Shown: positions 42,774 through 51,677 of the stretch, in pieces
How the letters are laid out: each line of letters opens with the position of its first letter
Position numbering within the stretch: the first letter of the stretch is position 1
Assembly: GCF_900019265.1 (NCBI RefSeq)
Contig: NZ_CYGX02000045.1
Span: forward strand, 364 to 64,363
Length of the DNA: 64,000 bases
From: Paraburkholderia ribeironis
GTDB lineage: Bacteria > Pseudomonadota > Gammaproteobacteria > Burkholderiales > Burkholderiaceae
Reading direction: 5' to 3'
Notes under the pieces: generated by a model
The model's input: only the letters and a program-made list of their open reading frames with translations
The model's database searches: none
What the model was told of the DNA's origin: nothing
Program-made: the position numbers and the translations under genes

Positions 42774-43592
42774 CTAGCTGCCGAAAGAATCGGGAATCAG
42801 TGCGGCTCCGCGCTGGTAGGCGTCTTCAAAACGATCCAGACCGTTTGTGCCACCATTGACCAGTTCCCGCGCACTTGCCATGTTTCCCGCAAGCAGAGCG
42901 TTCTTGATTGCAAGCTCCTTGTCCGCGAGGAACAACGCAAGCAGATTCGCCGCGATAGCCGGGTCGCCGGCCAGTTCCGGATTTGCGATCAGGTCGACGG
43001 GTGGCGAGAGCTTCGGTCCGAACGTCGCGTAATTCGACCGCCCAGTGAGCTGGATGTAACCTCGACCCTTGAACTGCGCCCCGTCCGGCGCCCCCTGGTT
43101 ACCCAGGTCTCTGCGATTGTCGTAAAGATCGAAGGGGTGGCCTGACGGCGACGTGTTGAATCGGGATTGGCCTTCGCTGATTGGCTCGAAGCACTCCGCT
43201 TCGGCGCGCACGGTGGAAAGCGCCATCAGGACCATGGATTTGTCGGCCACGTTGTTCGTCACCAGCGCGGAAAGCACCGACGGCAGATTGGCTTTTATAT
43301 TTCCGATCGGCGTCACCGGGAACATCTGGCTGACGACCTGGACAGTTACCGCAGGGATAGCCGACGGCAAATCGTTCGAATCGGCAAGGCCAAGTGCTAA
43401 CAGAGTACGCGGTCCCGCCACCCCATCCGGTAGCAATCCTTCGCTCTTTTGAAATGCGATGACTGCGGCGACGGTAGCTTGCCCGTACATACCGTCAATT
43501 TCTCCGGGATTGAAACCATGGCGCGCCAGGCATTGCTGCAATGTTTTGACATCGTCGCCACTATCGCCCTGCTTAAGCACATCGTTTTGCAT
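42774..43592 (-). CDS. Peptidoglycan-binding domain plus GH19-like hydrolase
   Basis: 272 residues without a signal peptide. Residues 1-65 are a PG_binding_1 domain (LKQGDSGDDVKTLQQCLARH, FNPGEIDGMYGQATVAAVIA). The rest resembles family-19 glycoside hydrolases: ALSTVRAEAECFEPISEGQS with the likely catalytic Glu and QFKGRGYIQLTGRSNYATFG, the family's hallmark. Such GH19 proteins cut chitin or peptidoglycan and are common as endolysins. Lack of a leader suggests export by another route or release by a membrane partner (the downstream gene). Confidence 0.86.
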   Translation of the reverse strand: MQNDVLKQGDSGDDVKTLQQCLARHGFNPGEIDGMYGQATVAAVIAFQKSEGLLPDGVAGPRTLLALGLADSNDLPSAIPAVTVQVVSQMFPVTPIGNIKANLPSVLSALVTNNVADKSMVLMALSTVRAEAECFEPISEGQSRFNTSPSGHPFDLYDNRRDLGNQGAPDGAQFKGRGYIQLTGRSNYATFGPKLSPPVDLIANPELAGDPAIAANLLALFLADKELAIKNALLAGNMASARELVNGGTNGLDRFEDAYQRGAALIPDSFGS

Positions 43593-44100
43593 GGCCTTTC
43601 CTCCTCGTCGCGTCCGCTGTCAAATCACCGATCTGATGATGCAGACAGTAGGCGATTGTTCGTGCGTCACGAGGACAAGGCGCTCCATTATGTGAGTTAG
43701 CACACAGTTTTGGGCGATTGGATTCGATCTTCGTGATCTGCTTCAGGCAATTGACAATTTCAGGCTCGCGCAAATGCATGCGGCCAGCCTTTATATCACA
43801 TGCGAAGTACACCTTGCGCCGATCAACAACCAGGGGGCCCATCTACGTCGCGGGGTACGCCACGTATACGGCAGCATCGGCGATCAATTGCGGGCTGAGC
43901 TTAAAACGGTCGCTGCGCACTTCGTTCTACCGATAAGCATTCGACTTTGCAAACGCGCCGACATACATCGACTCGTCGTATTCGCCCCTCGTGCCGCCAG
44001 CACGAAGCAAGTGCGCTGCCTCTCAAAGCACGCCTGGAGCAGGGAACAGATTCTTCGGCAATGTGTCTGCAAGCAATGCAACCGAGTGCGAGGCCCGCCG
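43593..44100. other. No gene recognised
   Basis: 508 bp between divergent genes. Open frames on both strands are short and have no family content. The part near 43620-43800 is more AT-rich and may contain the promoters of both neighbours. Confidence 0.5.
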
Positions 44101-45204
44101 GTGAAAGTGATCCTTTACATATGTACCATCGCGTTGTCGATACTGTCCGCTCGCTCTTACGGCGAGGCAGTCAGCTATCCGCCATTACCGGCGCTCAACA
44201 TCGATATCTCGCAGACGTCGGTCTCCGGCATCTCGTCGGGAGGGTTCATGGCGGTGCAGCTGGCCGTTGCGTATTCGTCGATCATCAAGGGTGTGGGCGT
44301 CGTCGCGGCCGGTCCGTACTATTGCTCGCAAAACGACCTTCTGATCGCCACAACCCGATGCTCATGCACCATCCAGCCGACCAGCGCGTGCGAGGTCTCT
44401 GCTGGCAGCACCGATGTGCCGAAGCTCGTCTCGCGCACCAAAACATTGTCGGCCAATCACATGATCGACGATGTCGTTGGTGTCACCGGTCAACGCATCG
44501 TCACGATCTCGGGGGCAAGGGATGCGACCGTGCCCACGGCCGTTGTTACCCAGTTGCAGCAGTTCTATGCGGCACTCGGCGTGCCGACGCAGAGCATGAA
44601 GAACATCGAAATCGCCGATGCAGGCCACACCATGCCCACCATCAACTATGGCGTGGCGTGCGCAAAAAGCGAATCGCCGTTCATCGGCAAATGCGATGTT
44701 GATGGCGCGAAGGAGATGCTGGGCTGGATCTACGGCCCAGATCCGCTCGTGCCGCCCAGTGCGGCGACGCGACAGGGACGCTTCATCCGTTTTGATCAGA
44801 GTCGCTATCTACCGGCGAACCGTCCATCGGGTTTTACGTGGACGACGGGCATGGACACTACAGGATGGCTCTATGTACCGAGCACCTGCGATGCCGGTGC
44901 GCCTTGCCGGCTGCACGTCGCGCTGCACGGTTGCGAGCAGGGTCAGGACTACGTCCCGCTCGACTCGCGGCCCGGCCTCTTCTATGGCACGACGTTCGTG
45001 CGGCACGCGGGCTACACGCAATGGGCGGACAACAACCGGATCGTCGTGCTATATCCGCAGGCAGTATCGATTGCGGGACTGAACCCGAACGGATGCTGGG
45101 ACTGGTGGGGTTACACGGACAGTCATTTCGCCGACCAGCAAGGCGTTCAGATGCGCGCGATCCGGAACATGATCGGACAGTTGACTTCAGGCGCGACTCA
45201 TTGA
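44101..45204 (+). CDS. Secreted PHB-depolymerase-like esterase
   Basis: 367 residues from the GTG at 44101; the frame runs further upstream but the hydrophobic leader VILYICTIALSILSARSYG begins here. The lipase box is SVSGISSGGFMAVQLA (GxSxG, Ser as nucleophile). Two pairs of Cys occur in the region YCSQ...RCSCTIQPTSACEV. The later AGHTMPT (His) and the C-terminal VALHGCEQGQD and NGCWDWWGYTDSHFA blocks are typical of PHB-depolymerase family esterases in Burkholderia and Ralstonia. Acts outside or in the periplasm on short hydroxyalkanoate or ester polymers. Confidence 0.86.
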   Translation: MKVILYICTIALSILSARSYGEAVSYPPLPALNIDISQTSVSGISSGGFMAVQLAVAYSSIIKGVGVVAAGPYYCSQNDLLIATTRCSCTIQPTSACEVSAGSTDVPKLVSRTKTLSANHMIDDVVGVTGQRIVTISGARDATVPTAVVTQLQQFYAALGVPTQSMKNIEIADAGHTMPTINYGVACAKSESPFIGKCDVDGAKEMLGWIYGPDPLVPPSAATRQGRFIRFDQSRYLPANRPSGFTWTTGMDTTGWLYVPSTCDAGAPCRLHVALHGCEQGQDYVPLDSRPGLFYGTTFVRHAGYTQWADNNRIVVLYPQAVSIAGLNPNGCWDWWGYTDSHFADQQGVQMRAIRNMIGQLTSGATH

Positions 45205-45283
45205 TTGGTTGATAGTGGTGAACTGTGGTGAATCTGCCCATGGCCAGCAGCATTCAATATAAGTACCACCGCAATTACCACCT

Positions 45284-45351
45284 CTTTCCGCATCGCCCCC
45301 CGCTCTGCCGAATGGAGACGATGCGGAAAGATCGGGCAGGTTCCTGCCCGA
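45284..45351 (+). terminator. Tandem strong hairpins between esterase and HExxE gene
   Basis: Two perfect dyads stand side by side: CTTTCCGCATCG (45284-45295) with CGATGCGGAAAG (45319-45330), and TCGGGCAGG (45332-45340) with CCTGCCCGA (45343-45351). They lie 80-150 bases after the esterase stop and 46 bases before the next start. They may end the esterase transcript or form a structured leader for the next gene. Confidence 0.55.
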
Positions 45352-45396
45352 CATGGCTCTTTCACGTGACCGCAAGCAGATGAACAGGAGGCACTT

Positions 45397-46230
45397 ATGT
45401 TGGCAACCAAAGTTGGGCTCGTCGACACGACGGGTACGGTCGATACTCAAACAATGGCCGCGGTGGCTGCGGCGCTCAATATCCAGGTGACACGGGATTT
45501 GCCGAAATATTGGCCAGTCAGTGCCTCGGTTTCGTATCTGGCCGATCCAAAAAGAATTCCCCAGGGTGTGTGGCCCGTACAGCTCGTCAAAACCCTGCCT
45601 CCGGACGAAGGCGGCTTCCATATGACTCGCCATAACCAGCCGTACGCGAAAGTAATCGTCACGCCGGGCAGCGAAGAATGGGCAGTCGATGCAAGTCACG
45701 AAACCATAGAAATGCTCATCGACCCGAATGGCAACCGGCTACAGACCTCGAACTCGATAGAGATCGTAGGCGACGAGATCCAGGATGGCACGGGCCGCTT
45801 CGAGTATCTGGTTGAGGCCTGTGATCCGTGTGAAGCCGACCCGTACACCTACACGATCGATGGAATAGCGGTTTCCGATTTCATTACGCCGCACTTCTAC
45901 GACCCCGCTGTCACCGCCGACGCGCGCTATAGCTTTACGGGAGCAGTGAAGAGGCCGAGACAAATTCTGCCGGGTGGCTACATCAGCTGGGTCGATCCGG
46001 CAACCAACGAAATGCAGCAGATTCTATGGGTAGATCCGGGTCGACCACCCGTCCAGCGTAATCTCGGACCGGTAACAGGTGGGAGCCTGCGTCTTTTCAT
46101 CGAAGCGCACACATATCACAAGAGCCGCGAGAAACGTGAGCAACTGAAACCGGAGGTCAAAGCAAAAAGAGCAGCCTATCGGGAAGCACTGGCCGCCGCG
46201 GCTGAGGTGCGCGCCAGTCACTATAAGTAA
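45397..46230 (+). CDS. Hypothetical protein with HExxE metal-site motif
   Basis: 277 residues, no leader, acidic N-terminal half and a basic coiled C-terminus (KSREKREQLKPEVKAKRAAY). Residues 98-110 read DASHETIEMLIDP, an HExxE motif (His101, Glu102, Glu105) as in some gluzincin-like peptidases but lacking the second His of HExxH. A conserved-looking EYLVEACDPCEADPY (about 137-151) follows, and TPHFYDP. Similar text occurs in uncharacterised bacterial proteins, but the activity is not known. AGGAGG sits 7-8 bases upstream of the ATG. Zinc binding is inferred. Confidence 0.6.
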   Translation: MLATKVGLVDTTGTVDTQTMAAVAAALNIQVTRDLPKYWPVSASVSYLADPKRIPQGVWPVQLVKTLPPDEGGFHMTRHNQPYAKVIVTPGSEEWAVDASHETIEMLIDPNGNRLQTSNSIEIVGDEIQDGTGRFEYLVEACDPCEADPYTYTIDGIAVSDFITPHFYDPAVTADARYSFTGAVKRPRQILPGGYISWVDPATNEMQQILWVDPGRPPVQRNLGPVTGGSLRLFIEAHTYHKSREKREQLKPEVKAKRAAYREALAAAAEVRASHYK

Positions 46231-46442
46231 GATCATCCTGGTCTTTCTTCAGGACGGCTCTTGGAGAACGCCAAAGGCGATGGAGCGGGGAAAGGTTCGC
46301 TGTGTTCTCTTTCCCACGCGCTACACGCCTTGGCGCGCTGGTTATGACGTTTTTGCGTCAGGCGGGCGTTCGAGATCGCGTCCATGTCCGTAGCTTTGCT
46401 GAGCCGGCCATGCATGCTGGCGTACAAGCGTTAGCGTGACTT

Positions 46443-47315
46443 TCACTTTCCGGAGCGGAAAGTATTCGGCGTAGTTCCTGTCAGCCGTTTAAAGAACCGG
46501 GTGAAATAGGCCGCCTCTGTAAAGCCGAGCAGATGGGCGATCTGATTCACGTTGAGCGTCGTGTAGACAAGATTGCGCTTCGCCTCGAGCAAAAGCCGCT
46601 GATGAACCAGCGCGAGCGCACTTTGATGGGCAAGGCGCTGGCAGAGTGTATTGAGGTAAACCGGCGTGACACCGAGAAGCGCGGCGTATTGGCTGATCGG
46701 AAGATGTTCGCGATAGTGCTTTTCGATCAGTTTTGAAAACGCGGTCAGGTAGGCCTGACTGCGATCGCGTCGTTCGCCAATCACGTGACGCTCCCGCTCG
46801 CGTCGGCTTACCCATACTACCAGCGCGCTGACCAGCGAGCGCAGCAGCAGATCACGGGACGGTTCGAGGTTCGAGTATTCGCGGTTCAACGTGGTGCAAA
46901 GCATATCCAGGTAAGGCTGGTCGGCATCCGCTGTGTAACACCCCGGATGTTGGAGAACCAGCCGTCCGGTATCGCTCTGCTTCTGTAGCCAGTTCATTAA
47001 TGGCGCCGCGATTGTGATCACGAACCCATCGACGTCCGGGCTGAAATGGAACCCGTGCACACACATCGGTGGCACGACCTGTATCGACGGTCGATCGACC
47101 CGCGTCTGCTCTCCCTCGATTTCAAGCACGGCCACTCCGCGTTGTACGTACAGTAGTTGAGCGAGATCGGCATGCCGATGCCTATGAATTTCCCAATCGT
47201 GCACGCTGCTGCGCTCAGGAATAGATTCGCAATGCAGCAGATCCGGTGTTCGCCATGCGGCGCCTTCGCCATACAGCTTGAAGACCGGGATGGTTTTCAG
47301 GGTCGCATGTTTCAT
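46443..47315 (-). CDS. pobR: AraC-family activator of pobA
   Basis: 290 residues. N-terminal cupin-like effector domain (DWEIHRHRHADLAQLLYVQR; IQVVPPMCVHGFHFSPDVDG) and C-terminal double helix-turn-helix (ISQYAALLGVTPVYLNTLCQ; NVNQIAHLLGFTEAAYFTRF FKRLTG). The gene faces away from pobA across 173 bp. In many proteobacteria a PobR of this class activates pobA with 4-hydroxybenzoate as signal. Function is assigned by fold plus position. Confidence 0.9.
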   Translation of the reverse strand: MKHATLKTIPVFKLYGEGAAWRTPDLLHCESIPERSSVHDWEIHRHRHADLAQLLYVQRGVAVLEIEGEQTRVDRPSIQVVPPMCVHGFHFSPDVDGFVITIAAPLMNWLQKQSDTGRLVLQHPGCYTADADQPYLDMLCTTLNREYSNLEPSRDLLLRSLVSALVVWVSRRERERHVIGERRDRSQAYLTAFSKLIEKHYREHLPISQYAALLGVTPVYLNTLCQRLAHQSALALVHQRLLLEAKRNLVYTTLNVNQIAHLLGFTEAAYFTRFFKRLTGTTPNTFRSGK

Positions 47316-47488
47316 CTGAGCTTACCGCCAGCCGGGCCGACCCGACGTGGATATTTGAAAAGTGCAATTCTAGATCTGAAATTTGCCTTATCAAAGTCGG
47401 CTGATTGACGAAAAATACAACATTAGAGATGCAGTGACCTGCCGTGAAAGGGAAGGCGCAGCGTCCCCCAAAGGAATTGGAGGAGATC

Positions 47489-48679
47489 ATGGTGAATCGA
47501 ACACAGGTTGCAATCATTGGCGCGGGCCCGTCCGGTCTCTTGCTAGGTCAACTGCTTCAGAAGGCGGGTATAGACAACGTTATTCTGGAAAGGCAGAGCG
47601 GCGAGTACGTTCTCGGGCGCATTCGTGCCGGTGTTCTCGAACAGGGCACCGTCGATCTGATGCGCGAGGCGGGCGTCAGTCAGCGCATGGACGCCGAAGG
47701 ATTGATCCATGATGGCATCGAACTCGTTTTCGGCGGTCGACGCGATCGCATCGATCTCAAGCAACTGACCGGCGGTTCGTCGGTACTCGTGTACGGTCAA
47801 ACCGAAGTTACGCGCGATCTCATGGCCGCTCGCGCAGCTAGCGGTGCACCGATCATTTACGAAGCGGCGAACGTTCAGTTGCACGATGTCAAATCCGAGC
47901 GACCCTACGTGACGTTCGAAAAGAACGGCGAGACTATCAGGCTGGAATGCGACTATATCGCCGGCTGTGATGGCTTTCATGGTATATCGCGAAAGACTAT
48001 TCCTGAGGAAGTTCTCACGCACTACGAGCGCGTCTATCCGTTCGGATGGCTGGGTCTGCTTTCCGACACTCCGCCAGTCAATCACGAGCTGATTTACGCA
48101 CATCACCATCGTGGCTTCGTCTTGTGCAGCCAACGGTCTACAACGCGCAGCCGCTACTATTTGCAGGTGCCGCTCACCGAGAAGGTTGAGGACTGGACCG
48201 ACGAGCGCTTCTGGCAGGAATTGAAGACGCGGCTACCCGCGGATGTCGCCGGCAAGATCGTAACTGGTCCTTCACTTGAAAAGAGTATTGCCCCGCTGCG
48301 CAGCTATGTTGTTGAGCCTATGCAATACGGCAAGCTGTTCCTTGTTGGCGACGCGGCGCATATCGTCCCTCCAACGGGCGCGAAAGGGTTGAATCTGGCA
48401 GCCAGCGACGTTAGCACGCTGTATCGCATTCTGCGTAGCGTGTATCAGGAAGGTCGAGTCGATCTCATCGAAAAGTACTCCGAGGTGGCGTTGCGACGGG
48501 TTTGGAAAGCGGAGCGGTTCTCGTGGTTCATGACCAACCTCCTGCATGAATTTCCGGATCGCGATGCATTTGACAAGCGCATGCAACGTACGGATTACGA
48601 TTACTACACGAGCTCGGAGGCGGGTCTCAAGACGATTGCCGAAAATTATGTCGGTCTGCCTTACGACCCGATTGAATGA
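47489..48679 (+). CDS. pobA: 4-hydroxybenzoate 3-monooxygenase
   Basis: 396 residues from the ATG at 47489 (GGAGGAGATC upstream). FAD site VAIIGAGPSGLLLGQLLQKA, the early ERQSGEYVLGRIRAGVLEQG block that is diagnostic of this enzyme, the QTEVTRDLMAAR region, and GDAAHIVPPTGAKGLNLAAS near the flavin. The enzyme turns 4-hydroxybenzoate to protocatechuate with NADPH and O2, feeding the beta-ketoadipate pathway. No pca genes are in the window. Confidence 0.96.
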   Translation: MVNRTQVAIIGAGPSGLLLGQLLQKAGIDNVILERQSGEYVLGRIRAGVLEQGTVDLMREAGVSQRMDAEGLIHDGIELVFGGRRDRIDLKQLTGGSSVLVYGQTEVTRDLMAARAASGAPIIYEAANVQLHDVKSERPYVTFEKNGETIRLECDYIAGCDGFHGISRKTIPEEVLTHYERVYPFGWLGLLSDTPPVNHELIYAHHHRGFVLCSQRSTTRSRYYLQVPLTEKVEDWTDERFWQELKTRLPADVAGKIVTGPSLEKSIAPLRSYVVEPMQYGKLFLVGDAAHIVPPTGAKGLNLAASDVSTLYRILRSVYQEGRVDLIEKYSEVALRRVWKAERFSWFMTNLLHEFPDRDAFDKRMQRTDYDYYTSSEAGLKTIAENYVGLPYDPIE

Positions 48680-49120
48680 GCACTCCGACGCGCAGCAATG
48701 CGCGATGACATGGCTTGACGGTGCCGCTTCGCTGTCCAAACGCGAGGCGGCATGTGCCTCGCTTCAACCGGTCCGGTGCCACAGGCGAGTCAGTGTCTGC
48801 ATGCCCCTGCAATAGGGCGGAGCGCGGCAGCGCAACCTGAAAAAATAGAAAAATCCATTCGTTTCCGGCGCCAATTTCTTCCCGTACCGTTCGGATTGCG
48901 CCGCAAGAAGATGAACGACGTTGTCGGAGCCGTGTCGGTGCGATCCGCCAGCGTGACTTGGACGTCGGTTATGGCCAGCGGTTTCGAGCAAAAGACGGTT
49001 GAAAACGCGGGCAGGGGCACGTCGCAGTGTCTTGCGATCAGGGCAATTTTCCCCTAGGTATGATCCGCTTGTGCGTTCTATGCTCCATATGCGGTCAATT
49101 GCCATTCAGGAGGGACGCAT
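48680..49120. other. No gene recognised
   Basis: 441 bp after pobA. It holds a hairpin at 48742-48762 and short frames without family content. Confidence 0.5.
48742..48762 (+). terminator. Hairpin after pobA
   Basis: GCGAGGC and GCCTCGC with a 7-base loop, 63 bases after the pobA stop; no T-run. Confidence 0.4.
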
Positions 49121-49495
49121 ATGTTCGATCACATTGGCTTGAGAGTATCAGACGTGCCGCGCAGCGTGCGCTTCTATCAGCAAGTGCTGGCGCCGCTCGG
49201 CTTCGAGTTGTGCATGCATGAAGGCGAGCTTGCAGGGTTCGGCAAGCCGGGGCAGGCCCAGTTGTGGCTGCATGGGGCAGGTACGGACGCCGCGACGGCG
49301 CGCGGCGTGCACGTCGCGTTCGAGGCAACGAGCCGCGAAGCCGTGGAGCGTTTCCACCATGAAGGCATACACGGGGGCGGCGCGGACAACGGCAAGCCCG
49401 GGTTGCGCTCCGACTACGGCCCGACGTACTACGCAGCTTTCCTGATCGATCCGGATGGGAACAACATCGAAGCGGTGTGCATGTCGGGTCCATAG
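49121..49495 (+). CDS. VOC-superfamily protein (glyoxalase-like)
   Basis: 124 residues; AGGAGGGAC upstream. MFDHIGLRVSDVPRSVRFYQ is the standard VOC start with the first metal His5. It continues QLWLHGAGTDAATARGVHVA (His pair in the mid strand), FHHEGIHGGGADNGKPGLRS and YYAAFLIDPDGNNIEAVC, where the last Glu is the usual fourth metal ligand. Single-copy VOC proteins dimerise. Substrate unknown. Confidence 0.93.
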   Translation: MFDHIGLRVSDVPRSVRFYQQVLAPLGFELCMHEGELAGFGKPGQAQLWLHGAGTDAATARGVHVAFEATSREAVERFHHEGIHGGGADNGKPGLRSDYGPTYYAAFLIDPDGNNIEAVCMSGP

Positions 49496-49591
49496 TCGGA
49501 TGAATCGCCATTACGCTGCTTTTGAACTGCCGCCCCAAAACGCGCTCGCTGCGTATCGGCTGTCGGGGCGGCAGTGGTCGCCAACCAACTA

Positions 49592-50848
49592 CCGCGGAAC
49601 TTTCTTGATTTCCTTCGCCGCGGTTGCAGCGCGCTAGGCGAGCGAGCGTACTTCAGCAGCTACCACCGCGAACCCGCGGCCCTGCGCTCCCGCGCGGGCC
49701 GCCTCGACAGCAGCGTTCAGTGCGAGGATGTTGGTCTGGAATGCGATGCTTTCGATCATCCCGGTGATATCGGCAATCTTGTTCGAGCTCTCACTCGCTT
49801 GCAGCATTACGCCGACTACCTGCATGACGACCGCATTTCCTCGCGCTGCCGTTTCTGACGCCTGGTTGGCCAGGGTAGCGGCTTGGCGCGCATTTTCGTT
49901 GTTCTGTTGAACGATACCGGTCAGTTGCTGCATGCACGCTGCCGTTTGCTGAAGGGACGCAGCCTGTCTTTCCGTTCGTGCCGATAGATCTGCGTTACCC
50001 GACGCTATTTCCGTCGACGCCGTGGCGACTGATTCCGCCGAGTTGCGGACAGTAAGTAGTGTCGATGACACGCGATCCATCAACTGATTGAACGCGTGAG
50101 CAGTCTGTCCGATCTCGTCCATCCGTTCGACAGGTGCCCGGTGTGTAAGATCAAGTGACTGGCTGGCGGAATCCAGCGTCGTCTGCATTGCGCGGACACT
50201 GCGGCGAATCGTTCCAAGCTGTACCCAGGTGTATGCACCGACTGCCAGCCCACCGGTTGTCAATAGCGCGATCATTAGAGTCATGATGCGGCGATACGCA
50301 ACAACGTCGCGATCGCGAACCGCTTTCGCCTCAACGTCCAGAAGATCGCCAATTTGCATTATGTTCTGAAACAGCGACACACCGGCCGGGCGGACCTCGT
50401 TGGTTTCCGCGTCCATCGCGTCCTATGTTTTTCCCGCCCGCAGCAGACTTTCAACCTTTGAGAGCGCTTCGACAAACCGTCGCCGATTGACGACAAGCTC
50501 CTTTGCGATCGGCGTGAAGGCAGCGGCTTTTTTGCTGCGCTCGAACATGCCGAACTGTTCATTACTGGCTTTCTGCAATTCCTCAACGATTTGAAGGCGC
50601 TGCCGTCTGGCGGCATCATCAGTCAAAGCTAACACTTCCATGAGCTGGATAGCGCTGCCGAGTGTCATGATGAACGATCTTTCAACCTGCTGTCCGGGAC
50701 GGGTGACACCTTCGTATGCCCGTTGCGCACGCTCGTTAGCATCGTCGATACCCTTGATCCCAAGAATTGCGACGAAAATGCATAGCAGGCCGAGAGAGAA
50801 ATAGGCTGCTGTAAGGCGCTGTTTCATGCTTAGGGTAAAGCCGTTCAT
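49592..50848 (-). pseudogene. Methyl-accepting chemotaxis protein, stopped twice and truncated
   Basis: The protein begins MNGFTLSMKQRLTAAYFSLG (first membrane helix) with a Tar-like ligand domain up to LSKVESLLRAGKT. There an in-frame TAG stands (50425-50423) and the same frame continues DAMDAETNEVRPAGVSLFQN, then a second membrane helix, HAMP and signalling region (VRNSAESVATASTEIASGNA; AFQTNILALNAAVEAARAGA). A second TAG stops it at AAEVRSLA and the frame then reads RAATAAKEIKK before losing similarity near 49592. Both stops look like C-to-T changes of CAG (Gln). The methylation and tip regions are partly present; the end is missing. Confidence 0.85.
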
Positions 50849-51307
50849 ACAACGGTGCTCCATTTCTGGAAGTCGGGTTCGATGCAGCAAAGACGGGATG
50901 GAAGCGCTGGAGCCAACTTCATTTTCTTGCAAACAACCAACAGCGTTCTGGGAGGATTGGCATCCGGCAATAGCCGAACTTGTCGATTGCCCGGGGGTGG
51001 CTGGTTTGCACGAAAAAAAGGCAGAGAGGGTTAATCCGGCGCGTGGGCAGTCCAACCGTAGACCGCAAGTTCAGGCAACAGAGGCCCGCACTGTCGCTCG
51101 CGGGACCTCAGCCTTCTTATCCAGCTACGCACCGTTTGTCGCTGGAACGATGTGCGCAGACCTACTCGTGCGATTGCCTGGACAGTTCCACTAGAAGAGC
51201 CTGTCGGGTCCAGAATGCCATTGATGGCCGCCTGAGAGCCTGCGCTGGCCTTCTGGTAAACGCCTTGTATTCGCCGCGGACTAGTCCTGCTCTCGCTGCA
51301 CTGCGCC
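50849..51307. other. No gene recognised
   Basis: 459 bp between the MCP relic and the cytochrome gene. Apart from the hydrophobic frame at 51269-51307 that precedes the cytochrome, nothing recognisable. Confidence 0.5.
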
Positions 51308-51616
51308 GTGGCACATGCGCAGATTCCGGGGAACGCCCCGGACGCCAATGCAGGCAAGCGTCGCGCCGCGGTCTGCTTCGCGTGTCACAGCGTGGACGGC
51401 GTGGCGAAGATACCTGGTGTTCCGAACCTCGCGGGGCAGCAGCGTGCCTATCTGGAGAATGCGCTGCTTGCTTACCGTGAAGGTAAGAGTCGGCGGAACG
51501 TCACGATGAACGCGATGGCGGCGCCGCTTTCGGATCGTGACATCGCCAATATCGCGGCCTATTTCAGCTTGCAGGTGGGAAGCAGGAGCGGCGACACTGG
51601 CAACTGGGCAATGTAA
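51308..51616 (+). CDS. c-type cytochrome (c4/c553-like), start uncertain
   Basis: 102 residues from the GTG at 51308. Haem site CFACHSVDG (CxxCH), then PGVPNLAGQQRAYLENALLA, YREGKSRRNVTMNAMAAPLS with Met as likely axial ligand, DRDIANIAAYFSLQ. In the same frame, 51269-51307 reads IRRGLVLLSLHCAVAHA, a good leader core, but no ATG, GTG or TTG precedes it (TAA at 51257). Either the start is an unusual codon (ATT at 51269) or the start was lost, in which case the gene is broken and the protein would not be exported for haem attachment. Confidence 0.7.
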   Translation: MAHAQIPGNAPDANAGKRRAAVCFACHSVDGVAKIPGVPNLAGQQRAYLENALLAYREGKSRRNVTMNAMAAPLSDRDIANIAAYFSLQVGSRSGDTGNWAM

Positions 51617-51677
51617 GCCGCTCATCGGATCCATTGCCATTGGGACGCAGTAAACAAAAAAACTCGCTATTTTCTGC

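Noticed and set aside
41617..42777. 386-codon plus-strand frame opposite the 429-residue membrane protein
   Set aside because: Charged, low-complexity translation without domain; the minus strand has membrane helices and operon spacing.
43573..43842. 89-codon minus-strand frame with several Cys
   Set aside because: No recognisable family or ribosome site, and it overlaps the start region of the GH19-like gene.
49592..50848. Amber-codon readthrough (recoding) of the chemoreceptor
   Set aside because: The gene is also truncated at its 3' end and lies among other damaged genes, so decay explains the stops better.
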